Of a stretch of 41,205 nt of DNA, positions 7,561 through 16,072 are shown piece by piece. The stretch lies in the NCBI GenBank assembly GCA_910583735.1, contig CAJTXS010000013.1, positions 1-41,205 on the forward strand. Reading direction: 5' to 3'. Positions within the stretch are counted from its first letter, which is position 1. Every line of letters begins with the position of its first letter. A program made the translations under genes and the position numbers. Origin of the DNA: an uncultured Christensenella sp. GTDB lineage: Bacteria > Bacillota > Clostridia > Christensenellales > UBA3700. Below the pieces are notes generated by a model. The model was not told where the DNA came from, did not search any database, and was given only the letters and a program-made list of their open reading frames with translations.

Positions 7561-8571
7561 CTATCTGCCCATGCGGGGGATAAGACCTACCGCGTCTTTT
7601 ACCCTGTCCAGCGTTACGCTCGCCCTGTCGTGCGCCCTCTGTCTGCCGTCTTCGGCAAGTCTGTAAAGATAGTCCTTATCTTCCATAAGGCGCTTATAGC
7701 CCTCGCGCACAGGCTTGAGCATGGCGGCTACCGCTTCGCCCGTCCTTACCTTGAGATGCCCGTACATCAGTCCGTCGCAGTCCGCTACGGTCTGCTCGAT
7801 GCTCTTGCCCGTACACACTGCGAGTATGGACAACAGATTGGACACGCCCGCCTTCCTGTCGGGGTCGTAGGCGATGAAGTTGTCGCAGTCGGTGACTGCC
7901 TTCTTAAACTTCTTCATTATAACGCCTTCTTCGTCAAGCACGTTGATGGTGGCGTTGACGTCGGGGTCGGACTTACTCATCTTGGACGTAGGGTCTGCAA
8001 GGCTCATAATCTTAGCGCCTACCTTTCCCAATCTGCCCTCGGGCACTGTCAAGACGTCTCCGTAAATGTTATTGAACCTTACGGCTATATCGCGAGTAAT
8101 CTCTATGTGCTGCATCTGATCTATGCCGACGGGCACGTAATTGCTGTTATAGAGCAATATGTCGCTAGCCATCAGTACGGGATAGTCCATAAGACCCATA
8201 TTGATATTGTCGGCATGCTTTGCGGATTTATCCTTGAACTGCGTCATTCTGTTCATCTCGCCGACATAGGTATAGCAATTGAGTATCCACTGCAATTCCG
8301 CATGCTGATGCACTTGGGACTGGAAGTATAATATGCTCTTATCGCAATCCAAACCCATAGCCAAGTATTGGGCAAAGAGAGACAGACATCTCTCTCTGTA
8401 CGCGCCGGGCTCCTGCCTGACTGTAAGCGCATGCAAATCCGCAATGGCGAATATGCAGTCGTTGGACTCCTCTTGCTGATACTGCAACCAATTGTTGAGC
8501 GCGCCTATATAGTTGCCCAAAGTGAGACAATGCGTAGGCTGAACGGCGCTGTATATAACCTTTTTATCCAT
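7561..8571 (-). CDS. trpS: Tryptophan--tRNA ligase
   Basis: 336 residues, normal length for class I TrpRS, which charges tRNA-Trp with tryptophan using ATP. The class I signatures are present: a HIGH-type site in PTHCLTLGNYIGA (residues 12-24) and KMSKS at 197-201. GIDQMQHIEITRDIAVRFN (about 149-167) is the conserved TrpRS core. The usual PTG/PSG glycine is replaced by PTH, a variation I believe occurs in some Clostridia. It is the first gene of an operon with DUF5685, the J-like protein and a membrane protein. The leader is only about 28 nt, so no T-box is present. Confidence 0.96.
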   Translation of the reverse strand: MDKKVIYSAVQPTHCLTLGNYIGALNNWLQYQQEESNDCIFAIADLHALTVRQEPGAYRERCLSLFAQYLAMGLDCDKSILYFQSQVHQHAELQWILNCYTYVGEMNRMTQFKDKSAKHADNINMGLMDYPVLMASDILLYNSNYVPVGIDQMQHIEITRDIAVRFNNIYGDVLTVPEGRLGKVGAKIMSLADPTSKMSKSDPDVNATINVLDEEGVIMKKFKKAVTDCDNFIAYDPDRKAGVSNLLSILAVCTGKSIEQTVADCDGLMYGHLKVRTGEAVAAMLKPVREGYKRLMEDKDYLYRLAEDGRQRAHDRASVTLDRVKDAVGLIPRMGR

Positions 8572-8605
8572 TAATGACGCCTTATATATTATATTTTACC
8601 GTATA

Positions 8606-8635
8606 ATTATAGCATAAAAATGTCCGCGTAATCAA
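8606..8635 (-). promoter_or_regulatory. trpS operon promoter
   Basis: On the minus strand TTGATT (8635-8630), 18-bp spacer, TATAAT (8611-8606). It gives a short leader before ATG 8571. Confidence 0.65.
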
Positions 8636-8727
8636 GTTCAGCCGCGGCAAGCGAGTGTAATATCTATCTAATATATGCTTAGGTTAAGCCTTAAGCGCGC
8701 CTATTATGCCGAATAATCGATAAATAA

Positions 8728-8753
8728 GGACCCCGACATATCAGCCGAGGTCC
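8728..8753 (-). terminator. Terminator of the 717-residue lipoprotein gene
   Basis: Minus-strand stem GGACCTCGGC / GTCGGGGTCC (10 pairs including G-U) with loop TGATAT, followed by a T-rich stretch (TTATTTAT). It lies 25 bp beyond the stop at 8779. Confidence 0.8.
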
Positions 8754-8778
8754 CATATCGCATATAATTGCTTAACCG

Positions 8779-10932
8779 TTAAGCGGCTATCTTTGCTCTG
8801 ACATCGACAGCCATCAAGCCGAAGCAACGCGTCGAAGTTGAGTTGTCTCTGAGTATATACATATATACTCTAATGCTTTGCTCCTGCGTAGAATTGATAT
8901 CCAAGCCCTCTACGCCGCAAATCGATACGGCATAGCCGCTGCCTCTCGTTCCGTCGGTATATACAGCCGTAGTCTTGTCGGCAAGAGCTGTATTGACAGA
9001 ATTGATTATGTCATTCTTATCAATGACAATCGCCTCTGTATCGCTCACCTCGATAGAGTCGAGGAACCTTATATCCTTGACCTCTTGCGTAGCGTTGTCG
9101 TAATATACGCTGCCCGTCAATGTGCCGTAAGCGTCGAAGTCGGAAGCAGTCTCGCCGTAGGAAGAGGATGTCACTTTGATATTGAAGGAAGAATAATCTC
9201 CGAACAAGCTGCTTATAATTCCGTCTACATCGAGCTGAGTATTTTCAGTGTTCTCCTTAATGGCGATGAGCGCGTCCTTGAACATGCCTACCTCCAAGTT
9301 AAGACCGTCCGCGGGAGCCTTAATAAAGCTCTCTATCGTGCGCACTGCGGCGGCTGCTGCCTTGAGGATATGATCTCTCTTGATTACGTCGCCGCTTAGA
9401 ATCTCGTCGGGGTCAATGGAATCGGGTAGATTGGATTCTATCTTAGGAGCTATTACATCGCCGCTGCGTATACCGCCAAACAAATCGATAAAGTCCATGA
9501 TATCGAGCGTCATTACAAAGGCGTCGGTATCGGAATCCAACTTGACGAACGCATATACCTTGGTGCTGTTGCTGTGCGCAGGATCATATACGAACTTAAA
9601 GTAATTGTACGGCTTGTCGGCGCCCGCGACGCGCGACGTCACATCCATATATATATATCCCGACTGCTTCAATGCCAACGTAAGTCTATCCTTATCGTAG
9701 CCTTCGCTGATAGAATTGATTATCACAAACGGATCGAAGTCCGCCTTAATCACGTAATCGTATACCTTATTGCCGCCCTCGCCGCTGAATGTAACGGTGC
9801 CCGCTATGTCGGTGTTGAGCAGTTTAATCTCCTTATACTCGCTATGCTTGCCGTCGATAGGCAATGTCTCCAGGCGCTCGCCTTCCGTCTTGATAGAAAA
9901 CTTGTTAACGTTAAGGCTTATACCGAATCTCTTGCTGCCGAATCTCTCGGACGTGGTAATATTTCCGCTTGCGGCGCACTTGAGCACTCCGCCTGCGGTA
10001 TCCACGGACATGCTGAGACTCAAGTCGTTATTCTTGAGTACGGTATCGATGAAGTTGTAATCCACGGTATGACCGTTGATTACGAAAGCGGGCGTACCGT
10101 CGCTGTACTTGAGATTGCCGTCGAGGAAGTTGCTCGCGATGGGGCTCAACCTCGCCCAGATAGCTGCCGTGCTGAGCTTGATATCGTAACTGCCGTTGCC
10201 CTTGCTCAATATGCTGTCGCTATCCAAAATAACGCCGAGCACCATATTGACGAGCTTGCTCAAATCTATATCCGTAATCTCTCTGCTCGTGATTATCGTG
10301 AATATCGAGCCGGCGTCGGCGTCGGCATACTTATACTTCTTGCCCCTGGCATTGACATACAGATCGGTGCCGTCCAAGTACAAGCCGAATACCATCTCGT
10401 TATCGATATTAAGCTCCGCATAGCCCTTAACGTAATCGTTATTGCAATCTATATAAGTCTTGCCTACTACGCCGAATGTGCGCGTGACGGTGCCGTCCGT
10501 AAATATGAGCGAAGTATCTATATCCATGACAACGGGCTTATCGACAGATACCGATACAACCGAAGACACATCTCTTATAAGTCCGCTGATATCCTGCGTG
10601 ATGCTTACCGTCACGTTGAGCTCGGCGCGCTTATAGTGCTCTGTCTCGGGAGCGACTATCGTAACCTGATACTTACCCGCATTCTTAAACGAATTGTGTA
10701 TCTTCTCTCCGCGCTTGTCCCTGCTGTAATACTCAAGCTCGCATTCGTTATGATTGAGCGTAGCGGTGATAGAATGCGTCTGTCCGTCATAGATGAACTT
10801 GTGCGTCTTGTCGGAAGTGATGACTGCGTCCTCTTTCTTGTCCTGACATCCTGCGAGCACGCCCGTCAAGGCAATAGCCGCTATCAGCAGACTTACAGTG
10901 AGCAATAATATCAATACCTTCTTCTTATTCAT
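8779..10932 (-). CDS. Large surface lipoprotein of unknown function
   Basis: 717 residues. A lipoprotein signal peptide is clear: MNKKK, a hydrophobic core, and lipobox VLAGC with the lipid cysteine at residue 29. Residues about 43-112 form an Ig-like/MBG-type unit (FIYDGQTHSITATL ... NAGKYQVTIVAP), related to the stalk repeats of the protein at 1-1810. The remainder is beta-rich and acidic with no domain I recognise. Three DxD-like stretches (DKPVVMDIDTSL, DLSLSMSVDTAGG, SDTDAFVMTLDIMD) suggest repeated shell-like sheets. It stands alone with its own promoter and terminator. Start ATG 10932 has GGAGA upstream. Role on the outer face of the membrane is inferred from the signal only. Confidence 0.85.
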   Translation of the reverse strand: MNKKKVLILLLTVSLLIAAIALTGVLAGCQDKKEDAVITSDKTHKFIYDGQTHSITATLNHNECELEYYSRDKRGEKIHNSFKNAGKYQVTIVAPETEHYKRAELNVTVSITQDISGLIRDVSSVVSVSVDKPVVMDIDTSLIFTDGTVTRTFGVVGKTYIDCNNDYVKGYAELNIDNEMVFGLYLDGTDLYVNARGKKYKYADADAGSIFTIITSREITDIDLSKLVNMVLGVILDSDSILSKGNGSYDIKLSTAAIWARLSPIASNFLDGNLKYSDGTPAFVINGHTVDYNFIDTVLKNNDLSLSMSVDTAGGVLKCAASGNITTSERFGSKRFGISLNVNKFSIKTEGERLETLPIDGKHSEYKEIKLLNTDIAGTVTFSGEGGNKVYDYVIKADFDPFVIINSISEGYDKDRLTLALKQSGYIYMDVTSRVAGADKPYNYFKFVYDPAHSNSTKVYAFVKLDSDTDAFVMTLDIMDFIDLFGGIRSGDVIAPKIESNLPDSIDPDEILSGDVIKRDHILKAAAAAVRTIESFIKAPADGLNLEVGMFKDALIAIKENTENTQLDVDGIISSLFGDYSSFNIKVTSSSYGETASDFDAYGTLTGSVYYDNATQEVKDIRFLDSIEVSDTEAIVIDKNDIINSVNTALADKTTAVYTDGTRGSGYAVSICGVEGLDINSTQEQSIRVYMYILRDNSTSTRCFGLMAVDVRAKIAA

Positions 10933-10951
10933 AGCAATCTCCTACCATATT

Positions 10952-10980
10952 AAAATAGCACATATGACGAATTATGTCAA
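10952..10980 (-). promoter_or_regulatory. Promoter of the 717-residue lipoprotein gene
   Basis: Minus strand: TTGACA (10980-10975), 17-bp spacer, TATTTT (10957-10952). Confidence 0.65.
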
Positions 10981-11111
10981 CCGCGACATCGTCCGAGCGG
11001 ACTTTTACCATAATTAGGCAGTTGCGCGTAAATTATACGTTAGCTATATCGCCTTAAGATTAACTTAATTTCCGCTTGCACTTATATTAATATATGCGAT
11101 TATGCCGCAAT

Positions 11112-11141
11112 AAAAAAACGAGTCCCGCATATGCGAGACCC
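11112..11141 (-). terminator. ppdK terminator
   Basis: Minus-strand stem GGGTCTCGC (11141-11133) / GCGGGACTC (11128-11120) with an ATAT loop, then G and seven T residues (11118-11112). Confidence 0.9.
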
Positions 11142-11164
11142 GTCCGTTAATTACATTAGCGTAA

Positions 11165-13831
11165 TCAGTCCTCTTCTACATATCTCGTAGCCATGTCCAA
11201 AGGCTTCTTACGAGGGTTGAGGATATTAGCCTGAGCAGCCGCAAGACGGGCTATCGGCACGCGGAAAGGCGAGCAAGATACGTAAGTCAAGCCTACGTTA
11301 TGGCAGAACTCTATGGTCGAAGGGTCGCCGCCGTGCTCTCCGCAGATACCGAGCTTGATGTCGGGACGCGTCGTCTTACCGAGGTCGATAGCTATCTTGA
11401 CCAGCTTGCCTACGCCTACTTGGTCGAGCTTGGCGAAAGGATCGGACTCAAAAATCTTATTCTCGTAGTAGCATCCGAGGAACTTACCCGCGTCGTCGCG
11501 GCTGAAGCCGTAAGTCATCTGAGTAAGGTCGTTGGTACCGAAGGAGAAGAACTCCGCTTCCTTAGCTATATCGTCGGCGGTAAGCGCCGCTCTGGGTATC
11601 TCTATCATCGTGCCGATGTGGTATACGAGCTTGGTCTTCTTCTCAGCCATGACCTGCTCTGCGGTGTCTACTACGACTTTCTTTACATACTTGAGCTCAT
11701 TGATGTCGCCGACAAGAGGAATCATTATCTCAGGCACTACGTTGATGCCCTCATTACCCGCCTCGATGGCAGCCTCGATGACCGCTCTGGTCTGCATCTG
11801 AGCTATCTCGGGATAGGTGATGCTGAGACGGCAACCTCTGTGACCCATCATAGGGTTGGACTCGTGCAGAGCCGAGATAGTCGCCTCGAGCTCCTTAACG
11901 GGGATATTCATTATCGTAGCCAGCTCTTTAATCTCTTCGGGCTTGTTAGGCACGAACTCGTGGAGCGGGGGGTCGAGGAAACGAATGGTAACGGGTCTGC
12001 CCTTCATCGCCTTGTATATACCGAGGAAGTCGCTCCTCTGCATGGGCAACAACTTGTCGAGAGCTACTTTACGCTCTTCGACGGTCTTGCTCACTATCAT
12101 CTCGCGCACGGCGGTGATTCTGTCTTCGGCAAAGAACATGTGCTCCGTACGGCAAAGACCTATGCCCTCGGCTCCGAATGTGACTGCTTGAGCCGCATCG
12201 TGAGGGGTGTCGGCGTTAGTCCTGACCTGCAAGGCGCGGCACTCGTCCGCCCAGCTCATGATTCTTGCGAAGTCTCCGGTAACCTCGGCGCTGATTGTAG
12301 GAAGCGCGGTACCGTAAATATATCCTGTAGAACCGTCGAGGGATATGAAGTCCTCGGTGGTGAACTTCTGCGAACCGATTTGCAAAGTCTTATTCTTCTC
12401 GTTAATCTTAAGGTCGGGGCAACCTGCTACGCAGCACTCGCCCATACCTCTTGCTACTACCGCCGCGTGAGAGGTCATACCGCCTCTTGCGGTGAGGATA
12501 CCCTCCGCAGCATACATACCCTCGATATCTTCGGGGGACGTCTCCAGCCTGACAAGTATGACTTTCTCGCCGTTCTTAACGCGCTCGACAGCCTCTTCCG
12601 CGCTGAAAGCAACCTTACCGCACGCAGCTCCGGGAGATGCGGGCAAGCCGGAAGCAATATGCTTGCTGTTCTTGAGTATGGTAGCGTCGAACTGAGGGTG
12701 AAGCAATGCGTCGAGCTGCTTGGGCTCTATCTTAAGCAACGCCTCCTCCTTAGTAATCATACCCTCGTCTACGAGGTCGCACGCTATCTTGATAGCCGCC
12801 CTAGCGGTCCTCTTACCGTTACGGGTCTGCAACATATAGAGCCTGCCCTCTTCTATGGTGAACTCCATGTCCTGCATATCCTTATTCTCTTTCTCGAGAG
12901 TGTCGGCTATGGCTACGAACTGGTTGTATACCGCAAGGTTGGTCTGAGCCAAGTGGTCGATAGAGTTAGGGGTACGGATACCTGCAACGACGTCCTCGCC
13001 CTGCGCGTTCATGAGATACTCGCCGTAGAGCTTCTTCTCACCGGTGGAAGGATCGCGAGTGAACGCAACGCCCGTGCCCGAGGTCTCGCCCATATTGCCG
13101 AATACCATCGACTGTACGTTAACCGCCGTGCCCCAGCTGCCGGGGATATCGTTCATCCTGCGATAGACGATTGCGCGGGGATTGTTCCAGCTGCGGAACA
13201 CCGCCTTAACCGCCTCGGTAAGCTGAACCTTGGGGTCTTGAGGGAAGTCCTGCTTCATGGCCTTCTTATATACAGCCTTAAACTTAGCGATAAGCGCCTG
13301 AAGATCTTCTGCCGTGAGCTCGGTATCGAGCTTGACGCCCTTCTCTTCCTTAAGCTGATCGATAATCTTCTCGAATTCCGACTTGGCTACGCCCATAACT
13401 ACGTCGGAGAACATCTGAATAAATCTGCGGTAGCAATCGTAAGCAAAGCGAGGATTGTCCGTCTTATTGGCAAGTCCCTTGACGGATACGTCGTTAAGAC
13501 CGAGGTTGAGGATAGTGTCCATCATGCCCGGCATCGACGCGCGAGCTCCCGAACGTACGGATACGAGGAAAGGATTCTTCTCGTCGCCGAACTTCTTGTT
13601 GACGTCCTTCTCTACTCTCTCGAGCGCGCTGAAAATCTCTTCCACTACATCTGCCGCGAGCACTTCGCCGTCATCGTAATACTTGGTGCAAGCCTCTGTG
13701 GTGATGGTGAATCCGGGAGGGACGGGCATTCCCCAAGACGTCATCTTGGCAAGGTTGGCGCCTTTACCGCCGAACAGAGCCTTGTTGTCGCCGTCCGCTT
13801 CTTTGAACAAATAAACATACTTCTTAGACAT
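11165..13831 (-). CDS. ppdK: Pyruvate, phosphate dikinase
   Basis: 888 residues, close to the usual 870-890. It interconverts pyruvate, ATP and phosphate with phosphoenolpyruvate, AMP and diphosphate; in anaerobes it often runs in glycolysis or pyruvate recycling. In order: N-terminal nucleotide-binding domain (FGGKGANLAKM near residue 21; SVRSGARASMPGMMDTILN near 90-108), phosphohistidine swivelling domain (GGMTSHAAVVARGMG, catalytic His near 455), and C-terminal PEP/pyruvate barrel with GICGEHGGDP (catalytic Cys near 830). ATG 13831 has GGAGG six bases upstream. Single-gene unit with promoter and terminator. The open antisense frame covering it is a codon-usage shadow. Confidence 0.98.
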   Translation of the reverse strand: MSKKYVYLFKEADGDNKALFGGKGANLAKMTSWGMPVPPGFTITTEACTKYYDDGEVLAADVVEEIFSALERVEKDVNKKFGDEKNPFLVSVRSGARASMPGMMDTILNLGLNDVSVKGLANKTDNPRFAYDCYRRFIQMFSDVVMGVAKSEFEKIIDQLKEEKGVKLDTELTAEDLQALIAKFKAVYKKAMKQDFPQDPKVQLTEAVKAVFRSWNNPRAIVYRRMNDIPGSWGTAVNVQSMVFGNMGETSGTGVAFTRDPSTGEKKLYGEYLMNAQGEDVVAGIRTPNSIDHLAQTNLAVYNQFVAIADTLEKENKDMQDMEFTIEEGRLYMLQTRNGKRTARAAIKIACDLVDEGMITKEEALLKIEPKQLDALLHPQFDATILKNSKHIASGLPASPGAACGKVAFSAEEAVERVKNGEKVILVRLETSPEDIEGMYAAEGILTARGGMTSHAAVVARGMGECCVAGCPDLKINEKNKTLQIGSQKFTTEDFISLDGSTGYIYGTALPTISAEVTGDFARIMSWADECRALQVRTNADTPHDAAQAVTFGAEGIGLCRTEHMFFAEDRITAVREMIVSKTVEERKVALDKLLPMQRSDFLGIYKAMKGRPVTIRFLDPPLHEFVPNKPEEIKELATIMNIPVKELEATISALHESNPMMGHRGCRLSITYPEIAQMQTRAVIEAAIEAGNEGINVVPEIMIPLVGDINELKYVKKVVVDTAEQVMAEKKTKLVYHIGTMIEIPRAALTADDIAKEAEFFSFGTNDLTQMTYGFSRDDAGKFLGCYYENKIFESDPFAKLDQVGVGKLVKIAIDLGKTTRPDIKLGICGEHGGDPSTIEFCHNVGLTYVSCSPFRVPIARLAAAQANILNPRKKPLDMATRYVEED

Positions 13832-13863
13832 TATTGCCTCCGTGATATAAAATTCTTGAATTC

Positions 13864-13892
13864 ATTATACTTTATATCCGTGCAAAATACAA
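13864..13892 (-). promoter_or_regulatory. ppdK promoter
   Basis: Minus strand: TTGTAT (13892-13887), 17-bp spacer, TATAAT (13869-13864), about 30 bp before ATG 13831. Confidence 0.7.
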
Positions 13893-13935
13893 GAATTTAG
13901 AAAGGAGTTAGCATATTTAATTAAATAAAAAAGGT

Positions 13936-14481
13936 TTATTTGCCAATCATTTCGAGAAAGCCCTTGAGCGAGGAAAGCACGACGTCCGTCTTGAGATATA
14001 GGAAGTTGCCGAGTCTACGCAGCGAACCCCTCTCGCAAGCGTATCCTATATACCCTAACGCCTCTGTAAGATAGTCCGTAATTATCTCTTCCGACGTCTC
14101 GTCGCCGCAGCCCAGCCGCTTAAGAGCGCCGAGCGAGCTCACCATCAGGTCCTTATTGTAATCGAGCTCGGGTTGGGTCTTGTCGAGGAATTCTATTACG
14201 ACGGACGCTGCGTAATATTTCTCGATATCCTTGCCCAAGTCGAAGAATGTATCGTATATATCGCACCCCGTAACGGTATACTTATTCTTAACTGCGCCAA
14301 GATAATACCTGCCGAAGTTGAGCGGAGACGCCGCAGCCGCGAGTTTGGCGCCCGCCTTCCTGCACCCCTTGACCTTAGCGGAAATCTTGCCCACACCCGC
14401 GGCGTACAGCGTAACAATCCTGTCGCTTTCGCTCCAGTTAACGCTCTTAAGGCACAGACAGTCCAATGTAAGGGTCTCCAT
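13936..14481 (-). CDS. recO: Short DNA repair protein RecO
   Basis: 181 residues against about 240-250 in most Firmicutes. The N-terminal OB-fold is intact: LDCLCLKSVNWSESDRIVTLYAAGVGKISAKVKG (about residues 7-40), the diagnostic RecO start. The C-terminal helical domain is abbreviated, and the Cys4 zinc finger usual in this region is absent; the end reads EALGYIGYACERGSLRRL. RecO loads RecA with RecR and anneals ssDNA in recombinational repair. It lies after era and yqzL, the normal position. ATG 14481 has GAGGAG upstream. The gene ends cleanly with TAA, so this looks like a natural short form, not a frameshift. Confidence 0.88.
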   Translation of the reverse strand: METLTLDCLCLKSVNWSESDRIVTLYAAGVGKISAKVKGCRKAGAKLAAAASPLNFGRYYLGAVKNKYTVTGCDIYDTFFDLGKDIEKYYAASVVIEFLDKTQPELDYNKDLMVSSLGALKRLGCGDETSEEIITDYLTEALGYIGYACERGSLRRLGNFLYLKTDVVLSSLKGFLEMIGK

Positions 14482-14501
14482 AGTCTCCTCTTTAAGGCAA
14501 A

Positions 14502-14526
14502 GGAGAGTACTTTACTCTTACTCTCC
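14502..14526 (-). promoter_or_regulatory. Intercistronic hairpin yqzL/recO
   Basis: On the minus strand GGAGAGTA (14526-14519) pairs perfectly with TACTCTCC (14509-14502), and the stem includes the yqzL stop codon. It is followed by TTTGCC, so it is a weak terminator at best. It could tune recO translation, whose site lies about 15 nt further. Confidence 0.5.
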
Positions 14527-14613
14527 TCTCTTAATAGCCTTATACATCATATAATACTTGATATCGCCGGTATTTCTGAATAAATCCCACAGCGTATCCT
14601 GAACACCTTTCAT
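14518..14613 (-). CDS. yqzL: YqzL-family small protein
   Basis: A 31-residue ORF (MKGVQDTLWDLFRNTGDIKY, then YMMYKAIKRGE) with a perfect GGAGG seven bases before ATG 14613. The W-x-x-F-x-x-T-G-x-I-x-x-Y-x-x-Y-K pattern is that of the YqzL family, which sits between era and recO in Bacilli and Clostridia, exactly as here. The function of the family is unknown. Confidence 0.85.
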   Translation of the reverse strand: MKGVQDTLWDLFRNTGDIKYYMMYKAIKRGE

Positions 14614-14690
14614 AATGCGCCTCCGTTGATAATATTCGCAATCTGCGAAATTTTATACCAATGGGACGAAATGCGGCTTAAGAGTAAGCT

Positions 14691-15584
14691 CTAACCGATG
14701 TCCTTGGGATTGTAGCCCAGCTGATTGAGCATAAATCCGCTGTCGCGCCAATCCTCTTTCACTCTCACCCAAAGAGTAAGATATACCTTGCCGTCTACGA
14801 GTTTCTCCAACTCATAGCGAGCGGCGGAAGCAATCTTCTTGAGCATGGCGCCGCCTTTACCGATGACGATAGGCTTGTGCGCCTTCTTTTCGCACACGAT
14901 ATCCGCGTCTATCTCCGTGACGCCTCGCTCGTTGACGCCGAACTTATTGATGCTTACGCCTATGCCGTAAGGCACCTCTTCGCTGAGATGATACAGCGAC
15001 TTCTCTCTGATTATCTCGCTTGCCATAAAGCGCAGGCTCTTGTCCGTATAGGCATCGTCGTCGAAGTACTTATCGCCCTCCGGAAGCAGCCCTACGAGTG
15101 CATTTACAAGCATGTCTACGCCTTTCCCCGTGCGGGCGCTTATAGGCATCACCGCCGATATATCGGCTATCTCGCCAAGCTCGGCTATGCGCTGCGGCAC
15201 AATCTGCTTATCCGTAATGTCGCACTTATTCAGCGCTACTATCACGGGAGTGGTAGATGCGGCAATCCGCGCAATCCTTTCCTTATCGTACTTATCGACG
15301 CCCTTGTCGCAAGCAACGGTATAGATGACTGCGTCCACGCCCTCGAGCGCGCTCTCGGCGCTCTTCATCATATACTCGGACAGCGCGTTTTTCGCCTTAT
15401 GAAGTCCGGGGGTATCTATGAATATCGCCTGATATCCCTCTCCGTTCATGATGCCGAGTATCTTGTTGCGAGTGGTCTGCGGCTTGTGCGATACTATCGA
15501 CACCTTTTCGCCTACCATCGTGTTGATAAGCGTGGATTTACCTGCGTTGGGTCTGCCCATTACGGCTATGAATCCGCTCTTCAT
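14691..15584 (-). CDS. era: GTPase Era
   Basis: 297 residues, standard length. Era binds 16S rRNA near its 3' end and assists 30S assembly. G1 is GRPNAGKST (residues 10-18), G3 is DTPG (about 58-61), G4 is NKCD (about 118-121); switch I carries the family PQTTRNKILGI. The C-terminal KH domain is seen in KPIVIGKGGAMLKKIASAAR. The frame stays open upstream to 15857, but ATG 15584 gives the universal N-terminus and overlaps the ybeY stop by one base (TAATG). The neighbours ybeY and yqzL-recO are the conserved context. Confidence 0.97.
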   Translation of the reverse strand: MKSGFIAVMGRPNAGKSTLINTMVGEKVSIVSHKPQTTRNKILGIMNGEGYQAIFIDTPGLHKAKNALSEYMMKSAESALEGVDAVIYTVACDKGVDKYDKERIARIAASTTPVIVALNKCDITDKQIVPQRIAELGEIADISAVMPISARTGKGVDMLVNALVGLLPEGDKYFDDDAYTDKSLRFMASEIIREKSLYHLSEEVPYGIGVSINKFGVNERGVTEIDADIVCEKKAHKPIVIGKGGAMLKKIASAARYELEKLVDGKVYLTLWVRVKEDWRDSGFMLNQLGYNPKDIG

Positions 15585-16072
15585 TATCTCACCAATCCTA
15601 TGCGCGCGAGCGTGCTCTCCACCTTGGAAGTCATCTCGCTCTCCTGCCTCTCGTCTATGTGGTCGTAACCGAACAAGTGCATGAGACCGTGCGCGAAGAG
15701 GAAGCCCATCTCTCTGTCGAGGCTGTGACCGTACTCTTCCGCCTGCTCTTCCGCTCTGCTGCGGCATATCAATATCTCGCCCAACATTACTCTGCCGTAA
15801 TAGGGGTCGGATATGCCATCGTAATACTTCTTGTCGTAAGGAAAAATAAATTCGCAAGAGGGGAAGCTGAGCACATCGGTTACTTTATCCACGCCGCGCT
15901 TTTCGGCGTTGACGGACTGCATAAAGTCCGCAGAAGTAATGCTAAGCTCTACGATAAAGTCGTCGGGCAGCTTGAGCTCCTTGAGAGCGGCGCGATAGAT
16001 ATCTTCAAAGAAATCCGCTCCGTAAGGCTCGGCATTGACATCGTTGTAGACGAATACGCCCTTGTCGCTCAT
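15584..16072 (-). CDS. ybeY: Endoribonuclease YbeY
   Basis: 162 residues. Single-strand-specific metallo-RNase involved in 16S rRNA maturation and 70S quality control. The zinc site HGLMHLFGYDH has His128, His132 and His138. Upstream TDVLSFP and VMLGEILIC are also conserved. The gene overlaps the preceding HD-domain gene by ATGA and the following era by one base, so the three are tightly coupled. The N-terminal region is divergent, which is normal for the family. Confidence 0.96.
   Translation of the reverse strand: MSDKGVFVYNDVNAEPYGADFFEDIYRAALKELKLPDDFIVELSITSADFMQSVNAEKRGVDKVTDVLSFPSCEFIFPYDKKYYDGISDPYYGRVMLGEILICRSRAEEQAEEYGHSLDREMGFLFAHGLMHLFGYDHIDERQESEMTSKVESTLARIGLVR

Noticed and set aside
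7561..8571. PTH instead of PTG at the TrpRS signature as a defect
   Set aside because: All other motifs including KMSKS are intact and the neighbouring residues vary in the family, so loss of activity is not supported.
8572..8640. T-box riboswitch before trpS
   Set aside because: The promoter leaves a leader of only about 28 nt, too short for a T-box.
9574..10908. Open frame of 444 codons on the plus strand
   Set aside because: Antisense shadow of the lipoprotein gene, which has a clear lipobox, promoter and terminator.
11300..13900. Open frame of 866 codons on the plus strand
   Set aside because: It is antisense to ppdK across its length, has no ribosome site, and shows no domain; it arises from the codon pattern of ppdK.
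15585..15857. Upstream extension of era
   Set aside because: It overlaps ybeY, is Arg-rich and unlike Era; ATG 15584 gives the universal start.
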